From NCBI GenBank assembly GCA_029844215.1, contig CM056736.1, positions 54,001,562 to 54,065,561 of the forward strand: a DNA stretch of 64,000 nt, written 5' to 3'. This document shows positions 20,559 through 33,545 of the stretch, in pieces. The translations under genes were made by a program, and so were the position numbers. The notes beneath the pieces are model-generated. The model was given only the letters and a program-made list of their open reading frames with translations. It was not told the origin of the DNA and did not search any database. Each line of letters begins with the position of its first letter. Within the stretch, counting starts at the first letter, position 1. Origin of the DNA: Przewalskia tangutica (Eukaryota > Streptophyta > Magnoliopsida > Solanales > Solanaceae).

Positions 20559-23141
20559 TGTCACCCGAAAATCGGGCGTGGATGGTGCCTTACCGGGCAC
20601 CCTAGTGATACATACATCGAGAAAATCAGCGGAACATAAAACATGAGTCATTAAACAAGAGATATAATAAATAAGCAGGCCAGCAGCTTTGCCTTCGGTG
20701 TATACATAAAACACGAGCAGTTTAATCCTTTTACAACCACACTGTGATTACTACTGCACTTAAGATATACAACAACTATGACGGACGGGGCCCGCCATAC
20801 CTGAATGTACAAGAACCTACAACTCGGGGAAACATACCAAAGATAAGCCTCGAAGGAACGGAGCTTTCCGATTTGAAATGAGATCCTAAGAGCGGGATCC
20901 ACGACCGATGTATACCTCTGCAGATGAACGCAACCCCGAAGGAGGTCGATAACAGTACCAAGTATGTGAAATCACAAATCAGTAAATGAAATCATAATAG
21001 CCTAAAAGCGGAGACATGTATGATAACCAAAATACGACGCAACATAAAGCGATCAGTCGGGACTCACGCCCAAAGTCGCCACTCAAATATAAATATGGGT
21101 CTCGCCCACAACATCCATCATGTTCGCATCATGGCGCGTGCCGAATCTGCATCGGTGTAGACATGTCCATGATGCAACAATAATAACCGCGTGGCCACGT
21201 ACCGGAATCGCCTCGGTGTAGACATGCCCGTGTAACCTCAATAACAATATCTGGGTGGTCAACCCCGCGCGTAGCCACATGCCGGAATCTTGCGTCGGTG
21301 TAGACACGTCCATGTGACATCAACAACAAGACAAGAATCAAAATGGAAACATACGTGGAATTCTCCATCACCAAGTAAGTTCTCGACAAGTCAACCTACC
21401 TCTATCGAGAGCGGTAACACGAAATACCACACTTGCACAACAAAGGCTATCATCACAGCATAGGCAAGTTTCACAACAAGCATAGGCAAGTTTCACAACA
21501 ACAAGCATAGGCAAGTTTCACAACAACAAGCATAGCAAGTTTCACATCACTCAAGTACCTTCATTTTATGCCAAAGTCGGGTTTTAACCACTAAAGTACT
21601 ACGACGTTAAATTCTTTAAAAGAGATCCATTACTTTTATCAAAGTCACCCGATACGTAGTATTAGAATGACCAACCCACATTCCTTTTCAAAATCAAGTA
21701 ACAACATTCTTTTCCTAAGTTCGGTTTGCCTAGTTTCAATTACTCAAGCTTCTCATTTTCAAATGGTTTCATAGTTCATAAACTTAATCACTTGATTCCT
21801 TTTAGAACAATTGAGTAATATATGTCTCCGTGAGTAGGTTATTCTTGTTTACAACATTCTTATTACGACCATGATCTAGAAAATGTAATATCATTTTGTC
21901 TCATCTTAGTTTCTATGCGGATGGAGGTTTCTCCGGTTTTAATACGATACATCATTATTCAATACATTTTCCTTTATTAACTGCGTTGGTGCTGTCGATA
22001 CACATTACGATTTCCAAATCGGTAAAACATTATCCTTTAAATAAAACCAAGTACTCATTACTCACGAATGAGGTTTCACAAACATCCACATTAAAACAAA
22101 TAAGTTAAGTCTCTTATCTTATAAGATCAAGTCTCTTAACTTCTAACATCGAGAAACCATTTTCTTTACCTCTCTTAAGACATTATACCTAACTCCCATA
22201 AAGCTAGTATAACTCTTTTTAAAACCTTTAAAACCAAGTGTTACTCTCCTTCAAAACGATTTATAAATCTTTTGAAATACATCAAGTTCTTTATTATAAC
22301 TAGCCGTTATAATTCATCGATTACCTTTTAAAACCACAAAGTATTTTCTTACCTACATAAAGTTGTTATAACCAACTTCCCATAAAGCCGTTATAACACT
22401 TTTATGTTTTAAAACAATCAAACACAGTTAACACGTAATGCGTCTACCGTACATAGTTCACACATATCATGCTAGAAGAGATAGGAAGAGGTTCACATAC
22501 CTCGGCGATTATCGATAATAAGCAAAAAGCTCCAATCTCTACAACCTGCTAGCCGCTCCACTTCGAGTAGAATACGCTACTCTTAGTACTTTCACCTATA
22601 AAGGCCACAAACGTCTATTAAATCTTAAACACAAGTTCCCATCTTTCTGAAAATTCGGCAAGACCTCCCCACACATTGGCGTAAATCTCCTCCTATCGAG
22701 TGGCCAAGCGACCGGGGTTTATAGCAAAACCAAAGGCCAACCAAGGGCCAAGATCCTTCCAAGTGTATAGCAAGTGTAAGGACAAGACTAAGCCAAGTGC
22801 ACCCTAAACCCTACTCCACAAAACACTCCACAAAACAAGCCACAAAGCAAGGCACAAATCAAGGGCAATCGACGAGGCCAACCAACCTTGACCGCCCTCC
22901 AAATCGTCGATGAGGGTGACAAGTGTCACCTCCCGTTGGTCCAAAATGTTTCGTCTCGGAAAAATCCGCAAAAATATAAACGACATAGCCGAAATTTTAC
23001 CAACGTAAATTGGAAACGTTTCGTCGAAAAACGACTCAAATCGGCACTTGTGCCCAAAATGAATTCGGCCAAGCCTAATGAAGTTCGAAAATTTCTACGT
23101 ACGTCCCCCACGTACATACTCTGGAAATACGGGGTATAACA
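20559..23141 (-). mobile_element. E2 5' LTR (right end, minus strand)
   Basis: Runs from TGTCACCCGAAAATCGGGCG to GAAATACGGGGTATAACA. It matches 15914-18467 throughout, including the missing segment after the TATA box (reverse TTTATA at about 22718-22723). Differences between the two are mostly small indels at CTG/CAG. Confidence 0.85.
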
Positions 23142-23762
23142 TAATACTTGCACTCAAAGCTATCACAAGCAAACCTAGGCAAGTTCATTAAACCTTTAGA
23201 CTTCCATTTTTATAAACTCATGGCACTTTCGTTTCACACATAAAAATCCGGGAATTTAACCCCAAGTACTACGTGCTTACATTCTTTTCAAAAGATTCCT
23301 TTTCATATAAAACCCCAAGATACTAACACCCGTAGTATCAAGGCTTGTGTACATTTCACATAAGTCACTATACTTTAGAAATACATTTCTCGGCTTCTAA
23401 ATCAAGTGACCCTTACCTTAAAGCTTTAAGCAAGTGATACACTTAAATCAAATTGCCCTTCCTTAATTCAAGTTATTTATCTTTCTATAAAGCAAATATA
23501 ACCAACTTCCCATAAAGTCGTTATATTCACTTTATACCTTAGCCAAAATATAATTTCCTATCCAAGGGACTTATACGTTTAAAACGGAACAAGTATCACA
23601 TACTTTAAAACTCTTCAAGTCCCTTAACTTAATAAAACTTAAGACATCCTTTATTCTTTCAAAGAAGTGAGTTAATCTCCTAACCCACCCGACTTGGCTA
23701 TTCATAAAACTAGTAAAGGATATCAAGGTGTTGTACATCTACCGTACTACATACGTGCAACT
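23142..23762 (-). mobile_element. E8 LTR fragment 3 (minus strand)
   Basis: Reverse-oriented LTR sequence of the LTR-7-like subfamily. CCTAGGCAAGTTCA near 23172, CCCAAGTACTACGT near 23251 and TACATCTACCGTACTAC near 23733 are the reverse of AACTTGCCTATG, ACGTAGTACTTTGGG and GTAGTACGGTAGACGTA. It ends with CAACT (23758-23762), the left TSD of LTR-5, and continues at 56025. Confidence 0.65.
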
Positions 23763-24989
23763 TGTTATACCCCGTATTTCCAGAGTATGTACGTAAGGGC
23801 GTACGTATAAAATTTAAGCCTTAAAGTAGGCATAGGTTCGAAATTTGGGCACAAGTGCCGAAAAGAGTCGTTTTTCGACGAAACGTTTTACTAGACTTGC
23901 GAAGGGAAAATTCCGGCTATATCATTTCTAATTTTTGCGGATTTTTCCGAGAGACGAAATATTTTGGACCAACGGGAGGGTGGCGTGTCACCTCACATTG
24001 GAAACATTAATGTGACGGCAGGGACGATTGGGAGCACTTTAGTTGGTAGGATATTTTTGTGCAAGTTGTTGTGGTAGATGGATAAGGTGCACTTGGCTTA
24101 AATCTAGCCCTACACTTGCCTTACACTTGGATGAATCTTGGCCATTGGTTGGCCATTTCTTGACCTATAAATACCCCCCCTAAGTGATGAACTTCTTCAT
24201 CCTAAAATCATTTCCAAGTCTCAAATACTCCCTCTCCCTCTTGCTTGTCTCGTCCAAACACCACCTCTCTCCCCTTGAGGCCCCTCGGAACCCCCTTGCC
24301 TAGTGGTTCTAGCCGAACCCCTCCCTAGCCTATTTGTGCTAGTCGAAATACTACCCCCCTTTGTGGTATAGAAATACTCTCCAAGTATTGTTATTATGCC
24401 CAAATACTTTAGCCCAAATACCTTGTAGTACTTTCCAAAGTTTCCTCTATACGTAGAGCCCGGAAAATACTATTATACTTCCTTTAGCCACTAAACGAAA
24501 CCCTAAGGAAAACCTTCATAGTCGGTTGAAGTGTTAAGTAGAAGTTGCGTAGAACTTCTAAGGGTTGTGTGGAGCGGATTGGAGCACTCGGAGTAGGAGC
24601 TTAACGTTGCTCAGGAGCGACTTTATACTTGGATAATTTTGGGCTCATCGAGGTAAATACTACTGTCCTTCTATTGTAATTGGGAATTACATAATGTAGT
24701 TGTATAGAAATGAATATAAGATTCATAGAAGAGTATTGAACTGTAATGGAAGGATATTACAGAAAAGACTTGAACTGAAGAAGAATATAAGTAGAAGATT
24801 AAACTGTATTTACATAGGACTGTATTTACAGTAGACTGATAACCTTTATTGGTTAAATGTTCTGCAAGTAGCATGTGCTACTTAGAAGGTGGACAAGGCT
24901 AGCCGGGTTATAGCCGTGGAGCGTTTTGCTTATAGTCGATAATCGCGAGGTATGTGATTCTTCCTATACTCTTGAGCATGATATTTTAA

Positions 24990-24993
<4 letters not shown>

Positions 24994-25034
<41 letters not shown>
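24994..25034. repeat. (TA)n microsatellite in LTR-5
   Basis: About 20 TA units. It lies in front of the TAGTACGG/GCGTACGTG block and coincides with a local duplication: GTGCTAATTGAACGTA occurs near 25038 and again near 25122. Confidence 0.85.
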
Positions 25035-25037
<3 letters not shown>

Positions 25038-26104
25038 TGTGCTAATTGAACGTAAATGCACGGCAATGTCTTTTGACTTAAGCTGAATAAAATATATATA
25101 TATATATAGTACGGTAGGCGTCGTGTGCTAATTGAACGTGGTTATGCAATGTCGTTTGACTTAAGCCTGAATAATAAGAATCTTGAAGTATTTCAAAAGA
25201 ATTAAGAAACCTTTTTGAAAGAAGAGTACTTGGTTTGAAAACATAAGAGTTATACTAGCTTTATGGGGATTTAGGTATAACGTCTTAAGAGAGATAAAAA
25301 GAATGGTTTACCGATTTTAGAAGTTAAGAGACTTGATCTTAAAAGATAAGAGACTTAACTGAATTAAATTAATATGAACTTTGTGTGAAGCCTCATTCGT
25401 GAGTAATGAGTACTTGGTTTTAAAAGGAATAACGTTTTACTGATTTCGGAAATCAGAATGAGTATCGACAAACCACTGCAGCGTTAATAAAGGAAAATGT
25501 AATGAATAATGAAGTATTATTAAAACCAGTAGAAACCTCCATCTGCATAGAAGCTAAGATGAGACAAAATGATATTACATTTTCTAGATCATGGCTGCTT
25601 TAATAAATGGTTATAAACAAGAATAACTGCCACACATATGGCCTATGTTACTCAATTGCTTTAAAAGAGATTAAGACATTGAACTATGAAACTTTTCTAA
25701 AAAGAGACTTGAGTAATTGAAATTAGGCAAACTGGAACTTTAGGGAAAAGAAAGGCGTTGTTTTGTCTTAAATTGGTTTAAACATAAAGTGTTATAACAG
25801 CTTTATGGGAAGTGAGTTATAACGACTTTATGAAAAAGGGTTTTATCATTGGTTTTAATGTGGTAACTTGACTTTAAAAAGAGAAGTGTTTTGGTCTAAA
25901 AAGAAGGCATGGTATTGCCTTGATTTGGTTTTAAAAAGGAAAGTATGGAAGTTGTTTTGCTTTACTTAAAAGATGTAAGTCACTCTATTTTTATACTACG
26001 GGTATTGGGTGACTTTTATAAAAGGAATGGATCTCTTTGAAAGGAATTTAACGTACGTAGTACTTTAGGGTTAAAACCCGGACTTTGACATAAAATAAAA
26101 GTAC

Positions 26105-26225
26105 CTTGAGTTGTGTATAACTTGCCTATGCTTGTTGATGTGAAACTTGCCTATGCTTGTTGTTGTGAAAACTTGCCTATGTCTGTTGTTGTGAAACTTG
26201 CCTATGCTTGTTGTGAAAGCCTTGT
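26105..26225 (+). repeat. Tandem GTTGTGAAACTTGCCTATGC units
   Basis: Four units of about 25-27 bp containing AACTTGCCTATG with TGTTGTTGTGAA spacers. Confidence 0.75.
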
Positions 26226-26359
26226 TGTGCAAGGATTGTGTTTCTATTCTACCGCGTCTCTCGATGGAGGGTCGGTTGACTTGTTGAGAACTTACTTGGG
26301 CGTCTTGCGTGATGGCGGAGAATTCCGCAGTGCGCTCCTGTTGATAGTGTTATTTCTGC

Positions 26360-26560
26360 TAATCGCTTTGGACATACTGACACGATGCGTGGCGCACGGG
26401 TATGCTTCCATTTTGATTGTTGTCTTGTTATTTCCTTTGGGACATGCTGACACGATGCGTGGCGCATGGGTATGGTTCCATTGGGATTGCTGTCTTGATT
26501 GTTTCCTTTTGGACATCACGACCGATCGTGGCGCCGCGGGTATGGTTCCATTGGGATTGT
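26360..26560 (+). repeat. Minisatellite of about 75 bp in LTR-5
   Basis: Three units with GGACATACTGACACGATGCG, GTGGCGCACGGGTATG and TTCCATT, near 26368, 26439 and 26510. It explains a 166-codon open frame here, which is therefore not a gene. Confidence 0.75.
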
Positions 26561-26922
26561 TATTCCATGGACTAGCTCTCATGAGGTTTCTTGTTTGGCC
26601 TTGGTATCGGTAGTCGGCTTCGTACTTGCCCCGTGTCGCCCGTGGTTTGGTTGTATTGTATTGTTAGTACGGCTTTGGCATCGGTAGGACTTGGGGTGCA
26701 GTGTACTTCGGTGTTATCATATCATAATTGCCGTGATGAGGAAGGTATTCCACGGGCATGATTGATGTGGAGGGCGTGAGACCCTGACTTAATATAACTG
26801 TTATATGTGTGTACTGTAGTTTGGTTATCATACATGTCTCCTGCTTTATATAGACTGCCATGATTTCATTTACGATTTTCTGATTTCACATACTTGGTAC
26901 TGTTATCGACCTCCTTGAGGCT

Positions 26923-26927
26923 GCGTT
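26923..26927. repeat. TSD GCGTT, left copy, E4
   Basis: GCGTT precedes the LTR start at 26928 and is repeated at 46043-46047. Without E4 the sequence reads GGCTGCGTTCATGCCGCAG, a conserved LTR segment. Confidence 0.9.
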
Positions 26928-29682
26928 TGTTATACCCGTATTTCAGTATATGCGTGGGGCGTCGTAGAAAATTTGAAACTTGTACTAAGGCTTGGCGATT
27001 TAATTTTGTTCACAACACCCGCTTAGAGTCGTTTTTCTGAAACGTTTTCCACGACTTTAGGGAATTTCGGCTATGTCATTTTTAATTTTGCGGATTTTAG
27101 AGAGGCGAAACATTTTGGACCAACAAGAGGCGCGCTTGGCACCTCCGATTGGTTTGAAATCGTCCAACTTGGACGAAATGGCAAGGTAAGGCGTTTTTGT
27201 GCCTTGACAAAGTCAAGGTAGGTAGGATATTTGTGTTTGGTAAATCCTAGCCTACACTTGCCTAACACATGGATTGATCTTGGCCTTTGGTTGGCCATCC
27301 CTTGACCTATAAATACCCTCTCCCTTTGATGAATTCTTCCTCCTTTCCACAAATCTTTAAGTGTTAAACTCTCCTCCTTGTTGTGTTTCGTCCCCCTTTG
27401 TGAGGCTTAGCAGAGCACCCTTCCCCTTGGCCGAGTACCACCCTAGTGGGAGTGGGTATACATCCACTCATGGGGTGCTAATAGTACCACTAGCCTAGTT
27501 GTTTTCATATAATACCACTCTTGTTAGAAATACTCTCAAAGTATTGTTATAATGCCCAAATTACCTTAGTAGTATACCTTGTAGTATTCTAAGGTTATAC
27601 TTATCTGAAAAGCCGAAATACTATTATACTTCCTTGATCACAAAACCGAAACCCTAAGGAAAATCTCCATAGTTAGTTGGAGTAATAAGTAGAAGTTGGT
27701 TAGAACTTCTAAGGGTGGTTTAGAGCGGGTCGGAGCGCACGGAGTAGGAGCTAAACCTTGCTCAGGACCGACATTAAACTCGGATAATTATGGGCTTATC
27801 GAGGTAATTATCTTGTCCCTCTATTGTAATTGGAAATTACATATTGTTAGAATATATAGTTGAAGTATACTATATATAGTACTGAACGTAGTTATCGGCA
27901 ATGTCTTTTGACTTAAGCCTGAATAATACTTACGGCAATGTCTTGCGACTTAAGCCTGAATTTAAAGAAGAATACTGAACTGTAATTACTTAGGGTCAGA
28001 CATAAAGAGACTTGTGAAGTAGTACCGTTGAGTAGAATTGTACCCGTTAGGGTTAGCGGTATAACCCTGGTTGGCTTGGTAGCCGGCCTCGATAGAGGAG
28101 GAGATTTACGCTGTTGCGGGGGGGGGGGAGGTGCTGCCGAATTTTCTGTAGAATGTTCTACGAGGGGATCTAAATGTTAATAAGCGCCTTGTGGCCTTAT
28201 AGGTTGAAGTACTACGTATGGCGCGATCTACTGGCTAAGGAGTAGCCGACGGTTTGAAGTACTTGGAGCGTTTTGCTATTAGTCGATACTCCTCGCGAGG
28301 TATGTGAACCTCTTCCTATCTCTTCTAGCATGATATGTGTGAACTATGTAGTACGGTAGACGTACATGTGCTAAATGTATTTGATTGGTTTAAAACATAA
28401 AGTGTTATAACAGCTTTATGGGAAGTTGGTTATAACAGCTTTATGTTGGTAAGAAAATACTTGTGGTTTTTAAAGGTAACTGATTTGAACTATAACTGGC
28501 GTGTTATGTGTTAATAAAGAACTTGAAGTATTTCAAAAGATTTTTGAATCATTTCGAAAGAAGAAGTAGTACTTGATTTGTTTTGAAAACTTAAGAGTTA
28601 TGCTAGCTTTATGGAAAGTTAGGTATAACGTCTTAAGAATGTTTTACTGATTTTGGAAATCAGAATGTGTATCGACAAACCACTGCAGCGTTTATAAGAG
28701 GAAATGTTTTTAATAATTAAGTATTATTAAAACCAGTAGAAACTTCCATCTGCATAGAAGCTAAGATGAGACAAAATGATATTTCCTAGATCATGGCTGC
28801 TGTAATAAGATTGTTATAAACAAGAATATCCTACTCACATATAAGACTTATGTTTCTCAGATAGTTTAAAAGAGAATTATATTCTTAAATGAATAAGACT
28901 ATGAACTACGAAACCTTTCTAAAATGAGAAACTTGATCATTGGAAAAGAATGTTGCTACTTGATTTTACAAAGAGAAGTAATTTGATTTACTTTAAAAGG
29001 ATAGTCACTCTATTTTATACTACGGGTATTGTGTGACATTGTGAAAGTAACGTATCTTTTAAAGAGTTAATGTATGAAGTACTTTGGGGATAAAACCCCG
29101 AACTTGTTGGCATATAGTAGAAAGTACCTTGTGTGTATAACTTGATTGTGTTGGTTTGTGATAGCCTGGTAATACTTTCTTGTTGATTGATAAGTAAACA
29201 TGTTAGGATGCTACGTGTGTTAGTATCTTTTGATGTTGTGAAAAGGGGTTTCCTTTGTTGTGCTTATGTCGCTTAACGATAAGCTGTTGTGTTAGTATTT
29301 TACATCACTCATCTCTTGAGATGATTCCGGGGGTTAAGTTGCCCTCCGATGCGGGGTAGACTTCAAGTCGATGGACCTATGATTCAAGAATACCTCATGC
29401 AGTCCTGGGGGCACATCGCGGAGCTACGAGTTCCGTGTTAGTGTCGTCCTTTATGGGCATGCGGTCCATGTGGCCATGCGGTGCGAAGTCGGGGCGATGC
29501 CGGAGTAGCTACCCTCGATGCGGGAATACCTCATGCGGGCGATGAGATTGGCCTATGCGGGTGCGGGAGTTCGAGGTTAGACGCGTACATTGATCTGCGG
29601 GCAAGTGGCCGCTTTGATCATGTATGGTGCAGACAGATCTTATGATCTGATTCATGACCTTGTTGGTACTGTGGGTTTTAGT
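26928..29682 (+). mobile_element. E4 5' LTR, left part
   Basis: From TGTTATACCCGTATTTCAG to the E3 insertion point (TTAGT at 29678-29682). TATA is at 27308-27315 and donor-like GAGGTAATT at 27801. It has a run of ten or more G near 28117 and a GC-rich zone at 29340-29580. It matches the 3' LTR from 42575 almost base for base over long stretches. Confidence 0.85.
29678..29682. repeat. TSD TTAGT, left copy, E3
   Basis: Repeated at 39273-39277 after the E3 3' LTR. Confidence 0.9.
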
Positions 29683-32055
29683 TGTTATACCGTATTTCCA
29701 GAGTATGTACGTAAGGGAATACGCACGAAAAGCCTTAAAGATAAGCCTCGACGCGTTTTTATTTGTACACAACTCACTAAAAGAATCGTTTCGACGAAAC
29801 GTTTCCACGCTTTTCGTAGTAAATTCCGGCTATGCCATTTCTTATTTTGCGGATTTTTCCGAGAGACTAAACATTTTGGACCAACGGGAGGGCAACACTT
29901 GGCACCTCCCATTGGTGGACTTGAATCGCCATTTGGACGAATGAAGAACCTTGGCACGCGTTTTTGTGCCTTGTGACAAGCTTCGGTTGGTAGGATATTT
30001 GTGTTTAGTTAATCCTCACTACACTTGCCTTGCACTTGTCTTAATCTTGGCCATTGGTTGGCCACTTGACCTATAAATACTTAGAGATGAAGAGTTCTTC
30101 ATCCACAAATCTTCCAAGTCTTGAAAAATCCTCTCCTATCCCTTTGTAGTCTTTTCGTCCAAACACCTCCTCCTCGCAAGGCCCTCGCCGAATACCCCCT
30201 CTAGCCTAGTAGTTTGGCCGAGGCCCCAGCCTAGCCAAAAATCTACCCCTCCTTGGTAGAAAAGTTACCTTCTTGTATCGTTATAATGCCCAAAATACCT
30301 AGCCCAAATACCTTAGTACTTAGTAGAAGTCATGAAGAACTTCTAGGGTTCTTGGAGCATACAACTTAGAGCAAAACCTTGCTCAGGCGACTTTTCTAGG
30401 ATATTATTGGGCTTAGAGGTAACTAATCCTAACCCTCTTTGAATTAGAAAATATATCTGTTGTAGTATAAGGATAAGTATAAATACTTAGAAGTATATCA
30501 CGAGAATAAATTGAACTGTTATCATGATGAAGGGTTTAAAGAAGAATAATTGAACTGTACTTACATAGATCGGTTCATGAGACTTATATAGCTCATGGGT
30601 AGGAAGTGCTGCCCGACTTTCCGTAGAATTGTGAACCCTCTGCTTAGAATGACCTTGAGTAGTCTTTGATAGATGTCTGTGACTATTATAGGCTGACTCT
30701 CTGCGCGACATATTCAACTTGGCAGGTGGTTTTCGCTGAGAAGGTATGTGATTCTTCCTAAAGCATGATATTTTACAATATATATATAGTACGGTAGACG
30801 TACATGTGTTACTGAATATAACTACGGCAATGTCTTTGACTTAAGCTCGAATAACACTTACGCAATGCCTCAATGGCTTAAGCCTGAATAATAAAGATCT
30901 GAAAGCATTTCAAAAGAATACTGAATCATTTTAAAGAGAACTAATTGGTTTTTAAAACAGAAGCTTAAGAGTTATACTAGCTTTATGGGAAGTTAAGTAT
31001 AACCACTTAAGATTGATAAAAGAAACAAGTTTGCCTATGTGTGTATAATGGACTTATATTGTGAAAAGAATAATAAGATGGTTTGATAAGTAGACATGAT
31101 ATGATGCTATGTGTGTTAGTATCTTGTAACGCTTGTATAGGTGAGTATCCTTGTTGTGCTTATGTTGTTTAAAGATAAGTTGTTATGTTAGTATACTATC
31201 ACTCACCTCTTGAGATGAGCAGGGGTTGTGCCCTCCGACGGGGTAGACTCGGTGATGCAGGACCATGATTCGAGAATACCTCTGCGGGTCCAGGGGCCTA
31301 TGCGAGCTACGAGTTCGAGTTAGTATGCGGGGTTATGCCTCATGCGGTCTGTGGCCATGCGGACGGCGAGTCCAGGCGATGCCGAGTAGCTACCTCGACG
31401 CGGGGTTATACCTCATGCGGGCCCGTGTGAGTGGCCTATGCGGACTCGGGAGTCGAGATTAGGCTTGCGAGAATGATGATGGGGCGAGTGGCCTGTTTCG
31501 ATCATTCGCGGCCTAGACAAGACTCATTCTGATTACCTATTATTGCTCTTGTTTGTGATGTGGCACTATATGCGGTTTCCTTGGTTGTTCATACATATTT
31601 GTAAACTGGTTTTAAAATGATATGTTTTCATTTAAGTACTTCTGATTCGCATACTTAGTACTGTTATCGACCTCCTTGGGGCTGCGTTCATGCCGCAGTG
31701 GCGGCAGTGCTAGATCCGCATCCTTAGGATCTACGTTGGTGTCGGGAGCTCCATCTCTTGGAGGCTCTACTTTTGGTATGATCTCCTGTTGTAGATAGTT
31801 TGTACGATCGAGTATGGCGGGCCCTGTCCGCCATAGTTGTATATTTCCTTAAGTGCAGTAGTCATGTTATGCGATTGTCGGATGTAGCTATTTGAACTAT
31901 GATTATATATATATGACGAAAGCGATGTTTTCTCACATAAAGCGTGTCTTATTTTATAAATCTGTTTCATGTCTTGTTTTATATTTCATTGATTTCTGAT
32001 GTATGACTACTTGGGTGCCGGTAAGGCACGATCCACGCCCCGGGCAGTCGTGACA
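29683..32055 (+). mobile_element. E3 5' LTR
   Basis: Starts TGTTATACCGTATTTCCAGA and ends GGCAGTCGTGACA. TATA is at 30072-30079 and donor-like TTAGAGGTAACTA at 30415. About 1.1 kb shorter than E1-type LTRs, mostly by lack of sequence in the middle. A GC-rich zone with CCTCATGCGG units lies at 31210-31470. Confidence 0.88.
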
Positions 32056-32059
32056 AAAG

Positions 32060-32072
32060 TGGTATCGTGAGC
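32060..32072 (+). promoter_or_regulatory. Primer-binding site of E3 (altered)
   Basis: TGGTATCGTGAGC after GTGACAAAAG, where TGGTATCAGAGC is expected. The CAG is replaced by CGTG. Confidence 0.7.
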
Positions 32073-32240
32073 GCTTAATCCTCGGAAAGTGTCTCTGCAT
32101 CGTATCTAGTAGAGTCTTGATTATCGGTGTGTTGTGCACCACCACAATCGAGAGGCTATAGGATATTTAGGATTGGTTTCCATTCTTCTCATTCCGAGAT
32201 CGTGCTTTAGAGCTATGTTATAGGTTGGACCCCTCTAACG

Positions 32241-32261
32241 TATTCCTTTCCTGTAACAGTT
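32241..32261 (+). promoter_or_regulatory. Splice-acceptor-like tract before the gag ATG
   Basis: TATTCCTTTCCTGTAACAG ends two bases before the gag ATG at 32262. It is a pyrimidine tract plus AG. Parallel places in E1 (CACGATTATG), E2 (TACCGCTATG), E4 (CTGCCGTTATG) and E6 (TTACCGCTATG) are consistent with an original ACAG that lost its CAG. Splicing is not shown. Confidence 0.4.
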
Positions 32262-33545
32262 ATGCCTCCACGTAAGGCAACCCGGGCCCAGAAGGGCAAG
32301 GCGGTGAGAGTCGCTAGCAGACACCCAGTCACGAGGGCTCGTGCCCGTCTATACGAGACGGCGAGTTCTATGACGCGCCCGGCCCGGCCAAAGACCACAG
32401 TACCCACCTCATCCCCACGGCTGGGGCGGAGGAGTTAGGGTACTGAGAGATGGCCCGACTTTGGCTAAAGTTGTGGCCGTCGAGAGAGATTAGATGCGGC
32501 GATTCAGTTCGGCTCGGCTCGATCGCACCGTGGTACACCCGAGCGTATAGTTTGAGGCTACGAGATTTCTTGAGTTGTAGCACGGAGTTTTATGGGTCGA
32601 GGCGGAGGATGATCCGCGTGAGTTCATCCGTCGGCTTGAAGGATTTTGAGAGTGATCGGGCGCCGGAGACCGAGTCCGTGATCTTTGGTTCACATAGGCT
32701 GCGTGATACCGCGATCGATTGGTTTGATTCATGGGAGTTATCGGGAGAGCACGCGTCCCGCCTACTTGGGATGAGTTCTCGAGGCTTTCCTCACTCACTT
32801 GCCTCACGGATGAGGAGCGCGGGCCGATAGATTTTTCGGCGAGAGAGGGCCTTGTCGGAGTACAATGTCGAGTTTGATTCATTGGCTCGATATGTCGGCA
32901 TTGGTAGCAGATATGGAGGATAGGGTACACGCTATGTCACCGGGCTAGACGACTATATGGCCGAGTCATGTGCGGGGTTTCTCTCGGCCGGTATGGACAT
33001 TACCGCGTGCGAGCTCACGCCTGGATGCGAGGCGCAGAGGTCGGCGAGTGGACGCAAGCGGCAGAAGAAGGCGGGGCGGGAGGTCTTACGGTGGTTATCG
33101 TGGTGGCGGCCTCGGCAGATCTAGATTCGCACCACGGCCAGCTGAGCACTCTGCACGTCCTCGGCCACGGAGTTTTGAGGCGTACTGGGCCCAGTGGCTT
33201 CGGCGTCGAGTAGCGAGTGCGGCGACGGGACCACCCGATGTGGCCGATGCGGTAGATCCCATTACGGGAAGTGTGGTACTACTTATGGATCTTGTTACGA
33301 TTGTGGCAGCAGGTCACTTTGCGAGGATCAGGCCAGGCGCGGTGGTAGGGCCCACGCCGTGTTACGTGGCCGCCATCATCTCCTACGATTACTCGCCCGA
33401 GGGCGTGGTGCTCATGGGTCAGGTCGCGGAGGTCGTGGCTCGGTCGATTCTAGCGGTCCTCGACCGCGTTTATGCTTTGTCGGTAAGCGGGATCGTGAGG
33501 CCTCACCGATGTCGCCACGAGTACCTTATCGGTTTGGTTTGATGT
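32262..33545 (+). pseudogene. gag: E3 gag, frame-broken
   Basis: Starts at the ATG at 32262 with MPPRKATRAQKGKA (one frame slip assumed), the same basic start as the other gag genes. Capsid segments are spread over three frames at about 32560-32990. A nucleocapsid zinc knuckle, RCGRCGRSHYGKCG followed by CYDCGSRS, is at 33239-33317, after which the frame slips. Unlike E1 and E2, the region runs on into protease without the conserved gag stop plus donor-like site. A continuous 190-codon frame (32970-33542) crosses the nucleocapsid region, but only part of it is the right frame. Confidence 0.75.

Larger units (their letters stand above)
15914..23141 (-). mobile_element. E2: complete minus-strand non-autonomous element, gag only
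   Basis: A 7.2-kb element bounded by TAATA at 15909-15913 and 23142-23146. It has LTRs of about 2.55 and 2.58 kb, a damaged primer-binding site next to the right-hand (5') LTR, and a 2.1-kb internal region with gag and the non-coding tail. There is no pol. Both LTRs lack the roughly 0.75 kb that normally follows the TATA box, so that deletion existed before this copy inserted. It interrupts the E8 LTR. Confidence 0.85.
23763..26927 (+). mobile_element. Solo LTR-5, left part
   Basis: Starts TGTTATACCCCGTATTTCCA at 23763, with TATA at 24166-24173, donor-like GAGGTAAATA near 24652, a long (TA)n at 24994-25034, short tandem repeats at 26105-26225 and a minisatellite at 26360-26560. It is interrupted at 26927 by E4 and resumes at 46048. 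CAACT at 23758-23762 pairs with CAACT at 56020-56024, after E6 is removed; no internal region is present, so it is a solo LTR of about 3.56 kb. Confidence 0.85.

Noticed and set aside
26113..26613. 166-codon open frame on the plus strand
   Set aside because: It spans short tandem repeats and a 75-bp minisatellite inside LTR-5; the reading is repetitive and not kept in other LTRs.
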